From Zoogloea sp021286885 (GTDB lineage Bacteria > Pseudomonadota > Gammaproteobacteria > Burkholderiales > Rhodocyclaceae): 64,000 nucleotides of DNA. Position numbers and translations under genes: made by a program. The DNA is taken from NCBI RefSeq assembly GCF_041915215.1, contig NZ_JAYSBV010000010.1; one strand, 5' to 3'. Under the pieces are notes generated by a model. The model saw only the letters and a program-made list of their open reading frames with translations, did not search any database and was not told the origin of the DNA. This document shows positions 7,996-17,397 of this stretch, piece by piece (positions within the stretch are counted from its first letter, which is position 1; every line of letters starts with the position of its first letter).

Positions 7996-10116
7996 TCAGC
8001 TCTTGGCGAGCTTGTCGATGGCGGCCTCTTCGACCAGGGAACTGAAGGTGATGCGCCGGGTGTCGTGGGACGAAATCTGCTGGGCCAGGGCGCGGGCGGT
8101 CACGGCGAGCACCGCGTCGCTATCCCCATCGGCCACCAGCATGACCTGGCGGGAGGGGCCGATCATGGCCACGAAACCACGCATCACGGTGTTGTCGGGC
8201 AGGCCAATGGCCAGGAATTCACCCGCCTCCAGATGCTGCCATTCGGGCGGCAGGGGGAATTCGCCTGCCACGTGCTGCTTGTGCTTGAGCACCCGCAGGC
8301 CGGGGCGCTCGGCCACCGAGCCCAGGGTGGGCAGGGGCGGACGCCCCCGGGTGGTAGGCGCCGGCACCGAGCGGCCCGAGAGCAGCGCCGCATGCAGATC
8401 CAGGCAGGGGCCCAGGCTTTCCTTGATGCGCTCGGGCGGAATGCCGATCCAGCCCAAGCCTTCTTCCAGATCCCGGATCAGGCCCGGCAGCTGGGCGGTC
8501 AGCCCCTGGCGCGCCGCCGGGGTGGCGAGGGGCACGGTGCTGGCCAGCAGCCGGTTGGCGGTCTGAACCCGGGAGGCCCACAGGGGGCTGTCGGTGCCGT
8601 GCACATACGCGGTCTGGGAAAGCACATGCACCCAGAAGGTTTCGAGGAAGTCCCGGGCCGGGGCACTCGCCTCGTGGCCCACCAGCAGGTAGATGGTGCG
8701 GCTTGCCAGGTGCAGCGCGATTTCGCGGCGCTCCATCCGGCGCACGCCCTCGGCGTAGCTGTCGGCCCGGGCAAAGGCGGCGCGCTTGCGGGCATCCACC
8801 AGGGCTTCAACGCTGCTCAGGGCGACAGTGAAATCGGTGTCGCTCACCCGGCTGGCCTGGACCAGGGGCTTCACGGACAGGATCATGCCCCGGCAGATGG
8901 GCAGCTCCTGGGGGCAATCGGGGGCCAGGGTACGGCCCACATTGGCGATCAGATCCACCAGCTTGAAGGCCGGGTGGCCATCGGCGCTCAGCATGTTCTC
9001 GCTGCGCAGCGCAAGGCGCAGCAGGGGCACCCGCAGGTGGTTGATCAGGGCCCGGATGGTGCCGGGCAAAGCGGTATGGGTACGGGCGTAGGCGCAGACG
9101 GTTTCCACCACTTCCACCGCCATGGCTTGCTGGGTACTGAGCAGGCTGCCCAGTTCGCTCCCCGAGAGGGAGACGGGCATGCCGTCGCCCTGGAGCTGGC
9201 GCTCGCCGAGCCAACTTTCGATCCGCTCAATCAGGGCTGCGGCCAGCCCCGGGTCCAGGGTCGGGCCCGTGGTGGCAGGCGCACCAAACCCGGACAAACC
9301 CTGGCTGCCAGGACTGGGGCCCGAAGCCTCCCGCCGGTGACGGACAGTCATGCCCAGGGCTTCAATGGGCGAACGGGGCGCATCATTGCGCATGGCTTCG
9401 CCATAGCCCCCGCCATAGCCGCCACCAGAACCCGCACCGGACATGCCGCCCCCCGCCCCGCCCTGGTAGTTGGGGATCTCGGGAATCTGCTCATCCCCCA
9501 CCCGGCGCTGGTGCTCGGGCCGGATGGTGCCGCCCGACTGGCGGATACGGTATTTGGATTCGATCCCTTCCCGGGCCAGCTCCCGCTCCATCTCCCGATA
9601 AAAATTGGGCAGATGGCGGCACAGGGGGCTTTCGATGCGCCCCAGCAGGGACATGGCATCGGCGTGGTTGAGGTCTTCGCTTTCCTTGAGCACCCGCAGG
9701 GCGCGGCACACGCTTTCGCTCCCCACCGGAGATTCTTCGGGCAGGGGGGCGTCGGAGACGCTCAGCAGGGTTTTGAGGCGCATGTGCAGGGCGGCCAGAT
9801 CCCGCTCGCAACTATCGCGCAGACGCTGATCGAGGTTGATCAGCTCAATGGAGAAATCCAGATCTTCGTCGTGAACCAGGCTGATGCGGGAAGCCGTCAG
9901 CCCATAGGCCTGCTCAAAACCGGCCTGCTCCTTGTCTCCGGCCAGTTCGTCAAAACACTCCCCGGCCGCCCGGCGCAGGGTCTGCAGCCAGGTCGGGTGC
10001 CGGATGACTTCCCGGGCAGCGTTCTCAAACGCTTGCAGGAAGGCTTCCCGGCAGCGGGCCAGCAGCTGGCTCGCCCGGTCGGCAGGAATGTCATGGGAAA
10101 GGGGCCCTTGGGACAT
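7996..10116 (-). CDS. DUF1631-like protein
   Basis: A 706-residue cytoplasmic protein with no signal peptide or membrane segment. The N-terminal third (around SRISLVHDEDLDFSIELINL) and the central helical region (LINHLRVPLLRLALRSENML, then HPAFKLVDLIANVGRTL) resemble the conserved blocks of DUF1631, a family of about 700-800-residue proteins of Beta- and Gammaproteobacteria with no established role. A low-complexity Gly-rich linker (about residues 222-245, repeated GGYGG) separates the N-terminal helical part from the rest. The C-terminal 100 residues (RVLKHKQHVAGEF onward) look like a small beta domain, possibly PilZ-like, but I see no clear RxxxR...DxSxxG motif. The gene stands alone between uvrA and topB on the same strand. 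The family call is moderate and the function unknown. Confidence 0.6.
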   Translation of the reverse strand: MSQGPLSHDIPADRASQLLARCREAFLQAFENAAREVIRHPTWLQTLRRAAGECFDELAGDKEQAGFEQAYGLTASRISLVHDEDLDFSIELINLDQRLRDSCERDLAALHMRLKTLLSVSDAPLPEESPVGSESVCRALRVLKESEDLNHADAMSLLGRIESPLCRHLPNFYREMERELAREGIESKYRIRQSGGTIRPEHQRRVGDEQIPEIPNYQGGAGGGMSGAGSGGGYGGGYGEAMRNDAPRSPIEALGMTVRHRREASGPSPGSQGLSGFGAPATTGPTLDPGLAAALIERIESWLGERQLQGDGMPVSLSGSELGSLLSTQQAMAVEVVETVCAYARTHTALPGTIRALINHLRVPLLRLALRSENMLSADGHPAFKLVDLIANVGRTLAPDCPQELPICRGMILSVKPLVQASRVSDTDFTVALSSVEALVDARKRAAFARADSYAEGVRRMERREIALHLASRTIYLLVGHEASAPARDFLETFWVHVLSQTAYVHGTDSPLWASRVQTANRLLASTVPLATPAARQGLTAQLPGLIRDLEEGLGWIGIPPERIKESLGPCLDLHAALLSGRSVPAPTTRGRPPLPTLGSVAERPGLRVLKHKQHVAGEFPLPPEWQHLEAGEFLAIGLPDNTVMRGFVAMIGPSRQVMLVADGDSDAVLAVTARALAQQISSHDTRRITFSSLVEEAAIDKLAKS

Positions 10117-10300
10117 GAGGAAGAACTGTTATAGAACGTTGCGGCATGTTAAACGCTCAAACGCCAAAAGGGACTGCCCGCATGCTTTTGCGCGTGAAGG
10201 ACGTCCGCGCATGAGTATATCGGCACCATACTAAAGTAGTAAGTGGCACCCTACACACCCATGCGCAGATCGTGCAGCCGGGGGAGCTGCTATGCCTGGC

Positions 10301-12856
10301 TCATTCCGCGTCGGTGTCGGCACCGGCCTTCTTGCGCGTCGCCGGCTTGCGGGCTGCCGGAGCCTTGGGCTCCTTGGTCGCCTTGGCTTCCTTCGGCTCT
10401 TTCTTCTCGAACTCGAAGCCGATCTTGCCGTCCTTTTCCTTGACCAGGAAGGCGGAGAACTTGCGCTTGGTCCGGCTCGAAACAAAACCCCGCAACAGCT
10501 CGGTGCGGCCCTCGTTGAGGAGCTTGAGCATCTGCGCCCGTTCGATGGGCTGCTGCAGGATGATCTTGCCCGAGCGGAAATCGCAACTGCGTCCGGCGCC
10601 TACCGACTTTTCGCAGACGTAAGACAAACCGTGCTCAAACACCGCGCCACCGCACTTGGGGCAGGTGCCCAAGGATTCCTGGTCGGAGAAATCCACCGGC
10701 TCGGCGCTTTCGTCCTCTTTGGGTTGGCCGAAGTCAAACTCGGGCTGCTGGTCGTCGTTGAGCCGAATCTCGGCATTGAACAAACGGCCCATCTTGTTGC
10801 GGAAGCCCAGCAGCGGGCCCACCCGGCCCGTGGACAGCAGGGTTTCGATCTCGGCGATCTCAAACTGGCGCCCGGCCACGATCTTCCAGGCGCTCCAGTC
10901 GCAGCCCTGGCAGGCGAACTTCTTGTAGTTCTCCTTGACCGTGCCGCCGCACTTGGGGCAAGGAGTTGCCAGGGTGGCAAAGTCGCCGGGCACGGTGTCG
11001 GATTCGTAGCGCTTGGCCCGCTCCACGATGTCCCGGGTCATGGTCTGGATGTGATCCATGAACTCGGCCCGAGACAAGGCGCCCTGCTCCATCTGGGCCA
11101 GCTTGTATTCCCACTCGCCGGTCAGTTCGGGGGAGGTCAGCTCGTTGGTACCCAAACCCCGCAGCAGGGTGATGAGCGAAAAGGCCTTGGCGGTGGGGAT
11201 CAGATCCTTGCCATCGCGCAGCATGTAGGTTTCGCCGATCAGGTTTTCGATGATCTGGGCCCGGGTGGCCGGGGTGCCCAGACCACGACCAGCCATGGCG
11301 GCGCGCAGTTCTTCATCGTCCACCATCTTGCCGGCACCTTCCATGGCCGACAGCAAGGTGGCTTCGTTGAAGCGGGCGGGCGGCTTGGTCTGGAGGGCCT
11401 TTTGCAGGACGTCTTCGGTGGCAACCTGCTCGCCGGCAGCCACGGCCACCAGCTGGGGCGTGCCGCCATCATCGGCCACCGCTGCCGACTTGCCATACAC
11501 GGCCAGCCAGCCCGGCTGCACCAGCACCTTGCCTTCGGTCTTGAAGGCCTCGCCCTCGACCCGGGTGATGCGGGTGGTGATCCGGTATTCGGCGGCCGGG
11601 TAGAACACCGACAGGAAGCGGCGAGTCACCAGATCGTAGATCTTGGCTTCGGCTTCCGAGAGGGTCTTGGGGACGGTGCCAGTGGGGATGATCGCAAAGT
11701 GATCGGAGATCTTGGCGTTGTTGAAGATGCGCTTGTTGGGGCGCACCCACTGGTGCTTGACGATCTCGTTGGCAAAGGGCGCATACACATCCGGCAGCCC
11801 GGCCAGGATGGTGGACACCTGGCCCACGTAATCTTCGGGCAGGGCGCGGGCATCGGTCCGGGGATAGGTCAGCACCTTGTGCTTTTCGTACAGGGCCTGA
11901 GCCAGTTGCAGGGTGGTACGGGCAGAGAAACCAAAACGCCCGTTGGCCTCCCGCTGGAGCGAGGTCAGGTCGAACAGCAGGGGCGAGAGCTGGCTGGAGG
12001 GCTTGGACTCTTCTTCCACCACGCCCGGCTTGCCGGTGCATTTGCTGCGGATTGCGTCGGCCCGGGCCTTGTCCCACAGCCGGTGGGCATTGGCGTGCTC
12101 GGCACCGGGGGAGCCCTCTTCGGGCTTGCGGAAGGCTTCATCAAACCAGCGCCCGGCATAGCCGCCGGCAGCGCAGGCGAAGCTGGCTTCCAGCTCCCAG
12201 TAATCGGTGGGCCGGAAGGCGCGGATCTTTTCTTCCCGCTCCACCACAATCGCCAGGGTGGGGGTCTGAACCCGCCCCACGGTGGTCAGGTGGAAACCGC
12301 CGGTCTTGGAATTGAAGGCGGTCATGGCCCGGGTGCCGTTGATGCCGATCAGCCAGTCGCTCTCGGCGCGGCAGATGGCGGCTTCGCGCAGGCCGGCCAC
12401 ATCGGCGGCGGGGCGCAGCTGGGCAAAGCCCTTGCGGATCGCGTCCGGGGTCATGGACTGGAGCCACAAGCGCTGAATGGGCTTGCTGGTGCCCGCGTGC
12501 TGGACGATGAAGCTGAAGATCAGCTCACCCTCGCGCCCCGCGTCACATGCGTTGATCAGGCCGGTGACTTCCTTGCGCTTGATCAGACGGGTTAGCAATT
12601 TGAGCCGGTCTTCGGTCTTTTCGATGGGATTCAGCGCAAAGTGCGGCGGAATCACGGGCAAGTGAGCAAACGACCACTTCCCACGCTTGACCTCGAACTC
12701 GGCCGGCACGCTCAGTTCGAGCAGATGGCCGACCGCCGACGAAAGCACATAGTGCTCCGACTCGTAATAATCTTTTTCCTTGGTGAAGCCGCCGATCGCA
12801 CGAGCGATGTCTGCTGCTACCGAGGGTTTTTCCGCAATGATCAGCTGCTTGCTCAT
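10301..12856 (-). CDS. topB: DNA topoisomerase III
   Basis: An 851-residue type IA topoisomerase, which relaxes and decatenates DNA via a 5'-phosphotyrosine. The N-terminal Toprim domain starts LIIAEKPSVAADIARAIGG and contains the acidic DxDxxREGE-type site as NACDAGREGELIF. The active-site region is seen as LTYPRTDARALPEDY (Tyr in YPRTD). The C-terminus has two zinc-ribbon-like segments (TPCPKCGG...CQGCDWS and GTCPKCGGAVFEHG), then a Lys/Ala/Pro-rich basic tail of about 40 residues that likely aids DNA binding. The extra C-terminal domains make it longer than E. coli TopB (653). The start MSKQLIIAEKP was chosen because the Toprim strand begins there; an upstream in-frame ATG at 12907 adds 17 non-conserved residues. 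Confidence 0.92.
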   Translation of the reverse strand: MSKQLIIAEKPSVAADIARAIGGFTKEKDYYESEHYVLSSAVGHLLELSVPAEFEVKRGKWSFAHLPVIPPHFALNPIEKTEDRLKLLTRLIKRKEVTGLINACDAGREGELIFSFIVQHAGTSKPIQRLWLQSMTPDAIRKGFAQLRPAADVAGLREAAICRAESDWLIGINGTRAMTAFNSKTGGFHLTTVGRVQTPTLAIVVEREEKIRAFRPTDYWELEASFACAAGGYAGRWFDEAFRKPEEGSPGAEHANAHRLWDKARADAIRSKCTGKPGVVEEESKPSSQLSPLLFDLTSLQREANGRFGFSARTTLQLAQALYEKHKVLTYPRTDARALPEDYVGQVSTILAGLPDVYAPFANEIVKHQWVRPNKRIFNNAKISDHFAIIPTGTVPKTLSEAEAKIYDLVTRRFLSVFYPAAEYRITTRITRVEGEAFKTEGKVLVQPGWLAVYGKSAAVADDGGTPQLVAVAAGEQVATEDVLQKALQTKPPARFNEATLLSAMEGAGKMVDDEELRAAMAGRGLGTPATRAQIIENLIGETYMLRDGKDLIPTAKAFSLITLLRGLGTNELTSPELTGEWEYKLAQMEQGALSRAEFMDHIQTMTRDIVERAKRYESDTVPGDFATLATPCPKCGGTVKENYKKFACQGCDWSAWKIVAGRQFEIAEIETLLSTGRVGPLLGFRNKMGRLFNAEIRLNDDQQPEFDFGQPKEDESAEPVDFSDQESLGTCPKCGGAVFEHGLSYVCEKSVGAGRSCDFRSGKIILQQPIERAQMLKLLNEGRTELLRGFVSSRTKRKFSAFLVKEKDGKIGFEFEKKEPKEAKATKEPKAPAARKPATRKKAGADTDAE

Positions 12857-12951
12857 TCCTGTCAGGCGGCGCCCAGGGCGCGCTGGCTCTCGGGTTGTTG
12901 GGGGCAAGGATCATACGTAAGCCCCGGGCCGCAGTGCAAGCGGCCGGAGGC

Positions 12952-13434
12952 TCAATGCCGGATGAATGCGGGCTCTTCGTCCTCGTCTTCCAGACCCCAT
13001 TCGTTGAGCAATTCTTCAAGAATGAGACCATTCAGAGGGCGATCTTGCTGCCACAGCACCATCAACACGATGACCTTGAGATTGTCCAGCTCGATTTCGG
13101 GATCGCCCAGGGCCAGGGCCCGTTCGATCACCAATTCGCGACATTCGGCATTCAGAATGCCAGCATTTTCCAGGAACAGCAGAAAGCCCCGGCACTCCAC
13201 CCCCAGCAGCAACATTTCTTCTTCGCAGAAGATCCGTACCGAGCCCGGATGGGCCATGCGGGCGGGCGGTGCGCCATCGGAGCTCTGGCGCAGGCCGGAC
13301 AGCCATTCGAGGGCTTCGGAGATTTCGGTCTCGTCGAAACCTGCTGCCGTCAGCTTGCGAGCCAGTTGGGCGGGTTCGGGACATGCATCAGCATGCACGT
13401 AGTTCTCGAACAGGTAGACAAGGATGTCGAACAT
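12952..13434 (-). CDS. smg: Smg family protein (DUF494)
   Basis: A 160-residue acidic protein starting MFDILVYLFENYV, the hallmark N-terminus of the Smg/DUF494 family found beside dprA (smf) in many Beta- and Gammaproteobacteria. The conserved middle LTAAGFDETEISEALEWLSG and the tail LNEWGLEDEDEEPAF are also family-like. It is a small cytoplasmic helical protein; its role is unknown, and the name only reflects position near smf. It follows dprA on the same strand with a 26-base gap. The frame is open upstream to 13611, but conservation begins at the Met encoded at 13434. Confidence 0.88.
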   Translation of the reverse strand: MFDILVYLFENYVHADACPEPAQLARKLTAAGFDETEISEALEWLSGLRQSSDGAPPARMAHPGSVRIFCEEEMLLLGVECRGFLLFLENAGILNAECRELVIERALALGDPEIELDNLKVIVLMVLWQQDRPLNGLILEELLNEWGLEDEDEEPAFIRH

Positions 13435-13460
13435 GGCGCGGGGCCTGGGGCCGGTCAATA

Positions 13461-14579
13461 TCAGAGGCGCTGGAGACGTCCGCCGGGCAAGCGTGCAAGC
13501 CGCCCTTCGAGCTCCAGCGTCAGCAGAATGGCGTAGAGTGCCTCTGGCGTCAAGCTGGTGCGCTGCAACAGCAGATCCATTTCGGTGGCTTCCACCCCCA
13601 GGGCATCCCACACCCGGGCCTCGTCGCCCTCCAGTGCCGGCGGGGGCAAATCCAGGGCCAAAGCCCTTTCCGGCTCGTCCAGGCGCAATTCTTCAAGGAT
13701 ATGGGCGGCGCTTTCCACCAGCTTCGCGCCTTCGCGGATCAGCTGGTGACATCCCTTCGCCAGGGGCGCGTGAATTGAACCCGGTATCGCGAACACCTCC
13801 CGGCTGCATTCAACCGCCAGCCGGGCGGTGATCAGGGAACCGCTCTGCACCGCCGCCTCCACCACCAGCACGCCCTTGGCCAAGCCGGCAATGATCCGGT
13901 TGCGGCGCGGAAAATGATGGGCCAGGGGGCCGCTCCCGAGGGGCAGATCGCTCACCACCGCGCCCTCTTCGGCCAACTGCCGGGCCAGGGCCTCGTTACG
14001 GGCCGGGTAGATACGGTCGGCGCCGGTGCCGATGACGGCCAGCGAGCCTCCCGGGCCTGCCAGCCCGCCCCGATGGGCCGCCGCATCAATGCCCAGGGCG
14101 AGGCCACTCACCACTTGTAAACCGGCCTCCGAGAGGCTGCGGGCAAAATCTTCGGCATTGCGCACGCCCTGGGGCGTCGCACTCCGGGCCCCCACCACCG
14201 CCACCGAGGGCCGGCGCAGACAGGCGGGCTGGCCCTTCACGTAGAGCAAAGGGGGCGGATCGGGGATTTCCAGCAACAGCGGGGGATAGGCCGGATCGGC
14301 CAGGGTAATCAGATGCTGATCCGGCGCCTGCAGCCAGGCCAGACCCCGCTCCACCGCCGGGCGGGTGTCGTGGCTGAGTACCTGGCGTGCCAGCGCCTGA
14401 CCAAGCACCGCCGCGAGGGCGGGCTCGTCGGCGGCAAAAATCTGCTCTGGCAGCCCAAAGGCCGCCAGCAACTGGCGCTGGCCCACCGCACCCAGGCCGG
14501 GAATCGACCCCAGGCGCAGCCAGCCGGCCAGATCCGCCAAATCAGTCACGGGCTGGGGCTCAGGGGTTACGCACCACAT
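13461..14579 (-). CDS. dprA: DNA processing protein DprA (Smf)
   Basis: A 372-residue DprA, the single-stranded DNA binding and RecA-loading protein used in natural transformation, also widely conserved outside competent species. An N-terminal SAM/HhH-like region (SIPGLGAVGQRQLLAAFG) is followed by the Rossmann-like DprA core with VAVVGARSATPQGVRNAEDF, VSGLALGIDAAAHRG, NRIIAGLAKGVLVVEAAVQS and SLITARLA. The C-terminal about 60 residues (VWDALGVEATEMDLLLQRT...) form the winged-helix DML1-type domain seen in many DprAs. The ATG at 14579 overlaps the 3' end of the LysM gene by 20 bases, so the two are co-transcribed, with smg following. Confidence 0.93.
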   Translation of the reverse strand: MWCVTPEPQPVTDLADLAGWLRLGSIPGLGAVGQRQLLAAFGLPEQIFAADEPALAAVLGQALARQVLSHDTRPAVERGLAWLQAPDQHLITLADPAYPPLLLEIPDPPPLLYVKGQPACLRRPSVAVVGARSATPQGVRNAEDFARSLSEAGLQVVSGLALGIDAAAHRGGLAGPGGSLAVIGTGADRIYPARNEALARQLAEEGAVVSDLPLGSGPLAHHFPRRNRIIAGLAKGVLVVEAAVQSGSLITARLAVECSREVFAIPGSIHAPLAKGCHQLIREGAKLVESAAHILEELRLDEPERALALDLPPPALEGDEARVWDALGVEATEMDLLLQRTSLTPEALYAILLTLELEGRLARLPGGRLQRL

Positions 14580-15690
14580 CGGCCACGTTGACCACTTCCG
14601 AGCTTTCCATAATCAAGGCATAAGATGCCCGCTCAAACACCCGGAACACCAGCGCCAGACCTGTGCGCTGCTGGGGCTGCGCGATATTGCCGGTACTGCG
14701 GGAGCCATCATCGAACTTGGCCAAGCGCTTCTGGCTGCGGTGAATGGCGAGCACATGGCCGACTTCCATGTTGTCCCGGGCCCCCAGGCCGATGGAAACC
14801 ACGCTGTAGCGCCCCGCCTGGGCCACCCCTCCATGCACCGATACCACACGCCCTTCCACCGGCTGGGCGGGGGCATGGGGGGCGTAGCTGATGAGTTCGG
14901 GCGTAGAAGAAGGCAGCAGCCGATCCCTGAGGCCGATTTCGGCCTTGGCGGTCAACACCTGGAGCGTGGCGGGCTCCTGGCGGGGCTTGCTGTTCCAGAG
15001 GGACTGCCAGAAGCTTTGGGGCTCAGGTTCAGGGCCCGGGGGCGCGGTCAGCTGGGCGGTGCCGACGAACGTTGCCTCGTAGCCCAGGCGCTCACCGGTC
15101 ACGGGCTCCACCAGCGGCTTGGCTTCGCGGAAGACGCTCCACTGGCGATGCTCCTGATTGATGGGCAGCGCGTAGATCAGATCACCAGGGCCGGAATAGA
15201 CTCGGCCTTCCTGAACGCTGACGATGACGCCTGCGCCCTGCTCTTCTTCGCTATTGACGATGCGCGAATCAGACAGAAATGGTTCGATGATCCGGGCCGG
15301 GATGGTGCGGAGGGCTTCTTCGAGATTGCTCGAATGCACCTGAGGGAAACGCTTTTCGTACAGGCTGCGGTTAGGCAGCCCCTGGCCGCCCTGGCTGAGC
15401 TGACGCCCCAGCTTGAGCACGGGCACCGGGCCGCTGCGATCCAGCACCACCAGCTGACCCGGGTAAATCAGGTGGGGATTGCGAATCTCGTCTTTATTGA
15501 GTTTCCAGACATCGGGCCAGCGCCAGGGGTCTTGCAGGAAGCGGGCGGAAATGCCCCACAGGGTGTCACCAGCCGTGACCGTATAGCTATCAGGGGCGTT
15601 GTCAGCCAGGCGGACGGGGTCGGCAGCAGCAGCCATCCCGGGGGCCAGCATCACAACACCGGCCAGGAGGGCGGATATAATGCGCATCAT
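14560..15690 (-). CDS. LysM-domain exported protein
   Basis: About 376 residues: a signal peptide (MMRIISALLAGVVMLAPGMA, cleavage near AAAADP), then one LysM peptidoglycan-binding domain at about residues 35-85 (SYTVTAGDTLWGISARFLQD ... LIYPGQLVVL). The remaining about 290 residues have no catalytic motif I can identify. They contain repeated short beta segments (VVSVHGGVAQAGRYSVVSIG; MEVGHVLAIHR) reminiscent of SH3- or FlgA/LpoB-like beta modules. LysM proteins of this layout, encoded directly before dprA or divergent from def, are common in Betaproteobacteria. A role at the cell wall is inferred from LysM. Start: two adjacent ATGs at 15690/15687; the longer frame up to 15813 would bury the signal peptide. 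Divergent from def, with a 147-base shared promoter region. Confidence 0.85.
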   Translation of the reverse strand: MMRIISALLAGVVMLAPGMAAAADPVRLADNAPDSYTVTAGDTLWGISARFLQDPWRWPDVWKLNKDEIRNPHLIYPGQLVVLDRSGPVPVLKLGRQLSQGGQGLPNRSLYEKRFPQVHSSNLEEALRTIPARIIEPFLSDSRIVNSEEEQGAGVIVSVQEGRVYSGPGDLIYALPINQEHRQWSVFREAKPLVEPVTGERLGYEATFVGTAQLTAPPGPEPEPQSFWQSLWNSKPRQEPATLQVLTAKAEIGLRDRLLPSSTPELISYAPHAPAQPVEGRVVSVHGGVAQAGRYSVVSIGLGARDNMEVGHVLAIHRSQKRLAKFDDGSRSTGNIAQPQQRTGLALVFRVFERASYALIMESSEVVNVADVVRNP

Positions 15691-15837
15691 GGGCAATGCA
15701 CTCGCTTTCAGCGGTTTGCAGAGCCACACCCCAACGGTGCGGCCTGGGTTGCGGAGCCTGATACCCGCATCATCAGGACGCAGGCATCGCAGAGTCGATC
15801 CGAAATTCTGCACGTAAAGTCTATACCCGGCAATCTT

Positions 15838-16341
15838 ATGGCCCTCCTACCCATTCTTCGCTATCCCGATCCCCGCCTGCACACCCGCGCCGAGCCGGTG
15901 GGCGAGGTGACCGACGAGATCCGTCAACTGATCAAAGACATGGCCGAAACCATGTACGAAGCCCCCGGCGTCGGCCTGGCCGCGACCCAGGTGAATGTGC
16001 ACAAGCGCATCGTGGTCATCGACGTTTCCGAAGACAAATCCGGCCTGCTGGCCCTGATCAACCCCGAAATCATCGCCCGAAGCGGCGAGCAGGTTTGTGA
16101 GGAAGGTTGTCTTTCGGTCCCGGGCGTGTACGACAAGGTCGAACGCGCTGAAAAAGTTCGTGTCCGCGCCCTAAACCCTAATGGCAAGACCTTCGAGTTC
16201 GACGCCGACGGGCTTCTGGCGGTGTGCGTACAGCACGAGCTGGATCACCTGGAAGGCAAGGTGTTCGTTGAATACCTGTCGCCCCTCAAGCAGAACCGCA
16301 TCAAGACCAAACTGGCCAAGAAGGCCCGGATCACCGCCTGA
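15838..16341 (+). CDS. def: peptide deformylase
   Basis: A 167-residue enzyme that removes the formyl group from the N-terminal Met of nascent proteins at the ribosome exit. All three family motifs are present: GVGLAATQ (motif 1), EGCLSVPG (motif 2, metal-binding Cys) and QHELDHLEG (motif 3, HExxH). The length is typical of type I deformylases (about 168). The frame extends far upstream, but homology starts at MALLPILRYPDPRL (ATG 15838). The stop overlaps the fmt start by one base (TGATG), the classical def-fmt pair. Confidence 0.97.
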   Translation: MALLPILRYPDPRLHTRAEPVGEVTDEIRQLIKDMAETMYEAPGVGLAATQVNVHKRIVVIDVSEDKSGLLALINPEIIARSGEQVCEEGCLSVPGVYDKVERAEKVRVRALNPNGKTFEFDADGLLAVCVQHELDHLEGKVFVEYLSPLKQNRIKTKLAKKARITA

Positions 16342-17261
16342 TGAAAGTCGCTTTCGCCGGAACCCCCGAATTCGCCGCCGTCGCCCTGGAGGCCATCCTC
16401 GCCGCCGGTTTTGAAGTCCCCCTGGTGCTGACCCAGCCGGATCGTCCTGCCGGGCGCGGCATGCAGCTCCAGCCCAGCCCGGTCAAGCAGGTGGCCCTCG
16501 CCGCCGGCATTCCGGTGCACCAGCCCGAAAAGCTGCGCACCCCCGAACAGCAGGCGCCCCTGGCCGCCGCCGGAGCCGACGTGCTGGTGGTGGCCGCCTA
16601 CGGGATCATCCTGCCCCAGGCGGTGCTCGACATCCCGCGCTACGGGTGCCTCAACATCCACGCCTCGCTGCTGCCCCGCTGGCGCGGCGCGGCCCCCATC
16701 CACCGGGCCATTCAGGCGGGCGATGCGGAAACCGGGATCACCATCATGCAGATGGATGCGGGCCTCGATACCGGCCCCATGCTGCTCAAGGGCACGAGCC
16801 GGATCTACGCCGATGACACCACCGGCGTGCTGCACGACCGCCTGGCCCAGCAAGGCGGCGAACTCATCGTCGAAGCGCTGCGCGCCCTGCCCGACGGCCT
16901 CAGCGCGACGCCCCAGCCGGCCGAGGGCTGCACCTACGCGGCCAAGATCAGCAAGGATGAGGCACGCATCGACTGGCAGCTGCCGGCCATCGAGATCGAG
17001 CGCCGCATCCGCGCCTTCAACCCCTTCCCCGGGGCCGTGGCCAGCTACCAGGACACGCTCGTCAAGTGCTGGCGCGCCCGAGCCATTGACGCCAGCGGCA
17101 AGCCGGGCGAAGTGCTGATCGCCGAAGGCGCCGGCATCGTGGTGGCCTGCGGCACCGGCGCGGTGTGCATCACCGAGCTGCAAAAGCCCGGTGCCAAGCG
17201 CATGGCCGCCGGCGACTTTGTGCGCGGCACCGCCGTGCCGGTGGGCAGCTTCTTCAGCTGA
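16341..17261 (+). CDS. fmt: methionyl-tRNA formyltransferase
   Basis: A 306-residue enzyme that formylates initiator Met-tRNA using 10-formyl-tetrahydrofolate; functional partner of def. The N-terminal Rossmann domain starts MKVAFAGTPEFAAVALEAIL; the basic loop and catalytic region include NIHASLLPRWRGAAPIHRAI (Asn and His of the formyltransferase site) and the conserved MQMDAGLDTGPML Asp. The C-terminal beta-barrel (from about residue 205, YAAKISKDEARIDW) binds the tRNA. Length is normal. One-base overlap with def. Confidence 0.97.
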   Translation: MKVAFAGTPEFAAVALEAILAAGFEVPLVLTQPDRPAGRGMQLQPSPVKQVALAAGIPVHQPEKLRTPEQQAPLAAAGADVLVVAAYGIILPQAVLDIPRYGCLNIHASLLPRWRGAAPIHRAIQAGDAETGITIMQMDAGLDTGPMLLKGTSRIYADDTTGVLHDRLAQQGGELIVEALRALPDGLSATPQPAEGCTYAAKISKDEARIDWQLPAIEIERRIRAFNPFPGAVASYQDTLVKCWRARAIDASGKPGEVLIAEGAGIVVACGTGAVCITELQKPGAKRMAAGDFVRGTAVPVGSFFS

Positions 17262-17300
17262 ACCTCTACCGCGTAAACAAGCGAAACAACTGCAAGACCA

Positions 17301-17326
17301 CAAGGGCTGGAATTTTCCAGCCCTTG
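17301..17326. terminator. perfect hairpin between fmt and htpX
   Basis: CAAGGGCTGG, six-base loop AATTTT, then CCAGCCCTTG: a perfect 10-bp stem. No run of T follows on either strand, so it is either a weak terminator after def-fmt or an RNA structure in the htpX leader. Confidence 0.5.
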
Positions 17327-17397
17327 CTCCATCTAACGGCTATCTGCCTTTACGCAAGCTTTACTCAACCTTTATTCACGCCCGAAAGGACGCCCCC

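Noticed and set aside
3654..8045. A 1463-codon open frame on the + strand opposite uvrA
   Set aside because: It mirrors the GC-rich codon pattern of uvrA on the other strand, is rich in His/Gln/Gly/Ala with no recognisable domain, and its frame crosses the uvrA promoter.
14740..15837. Long + strand frame upstream of and in frame with def
   Set aside because: It is antisense to the LysM gene; deformylase homology begins exactly at 15838.
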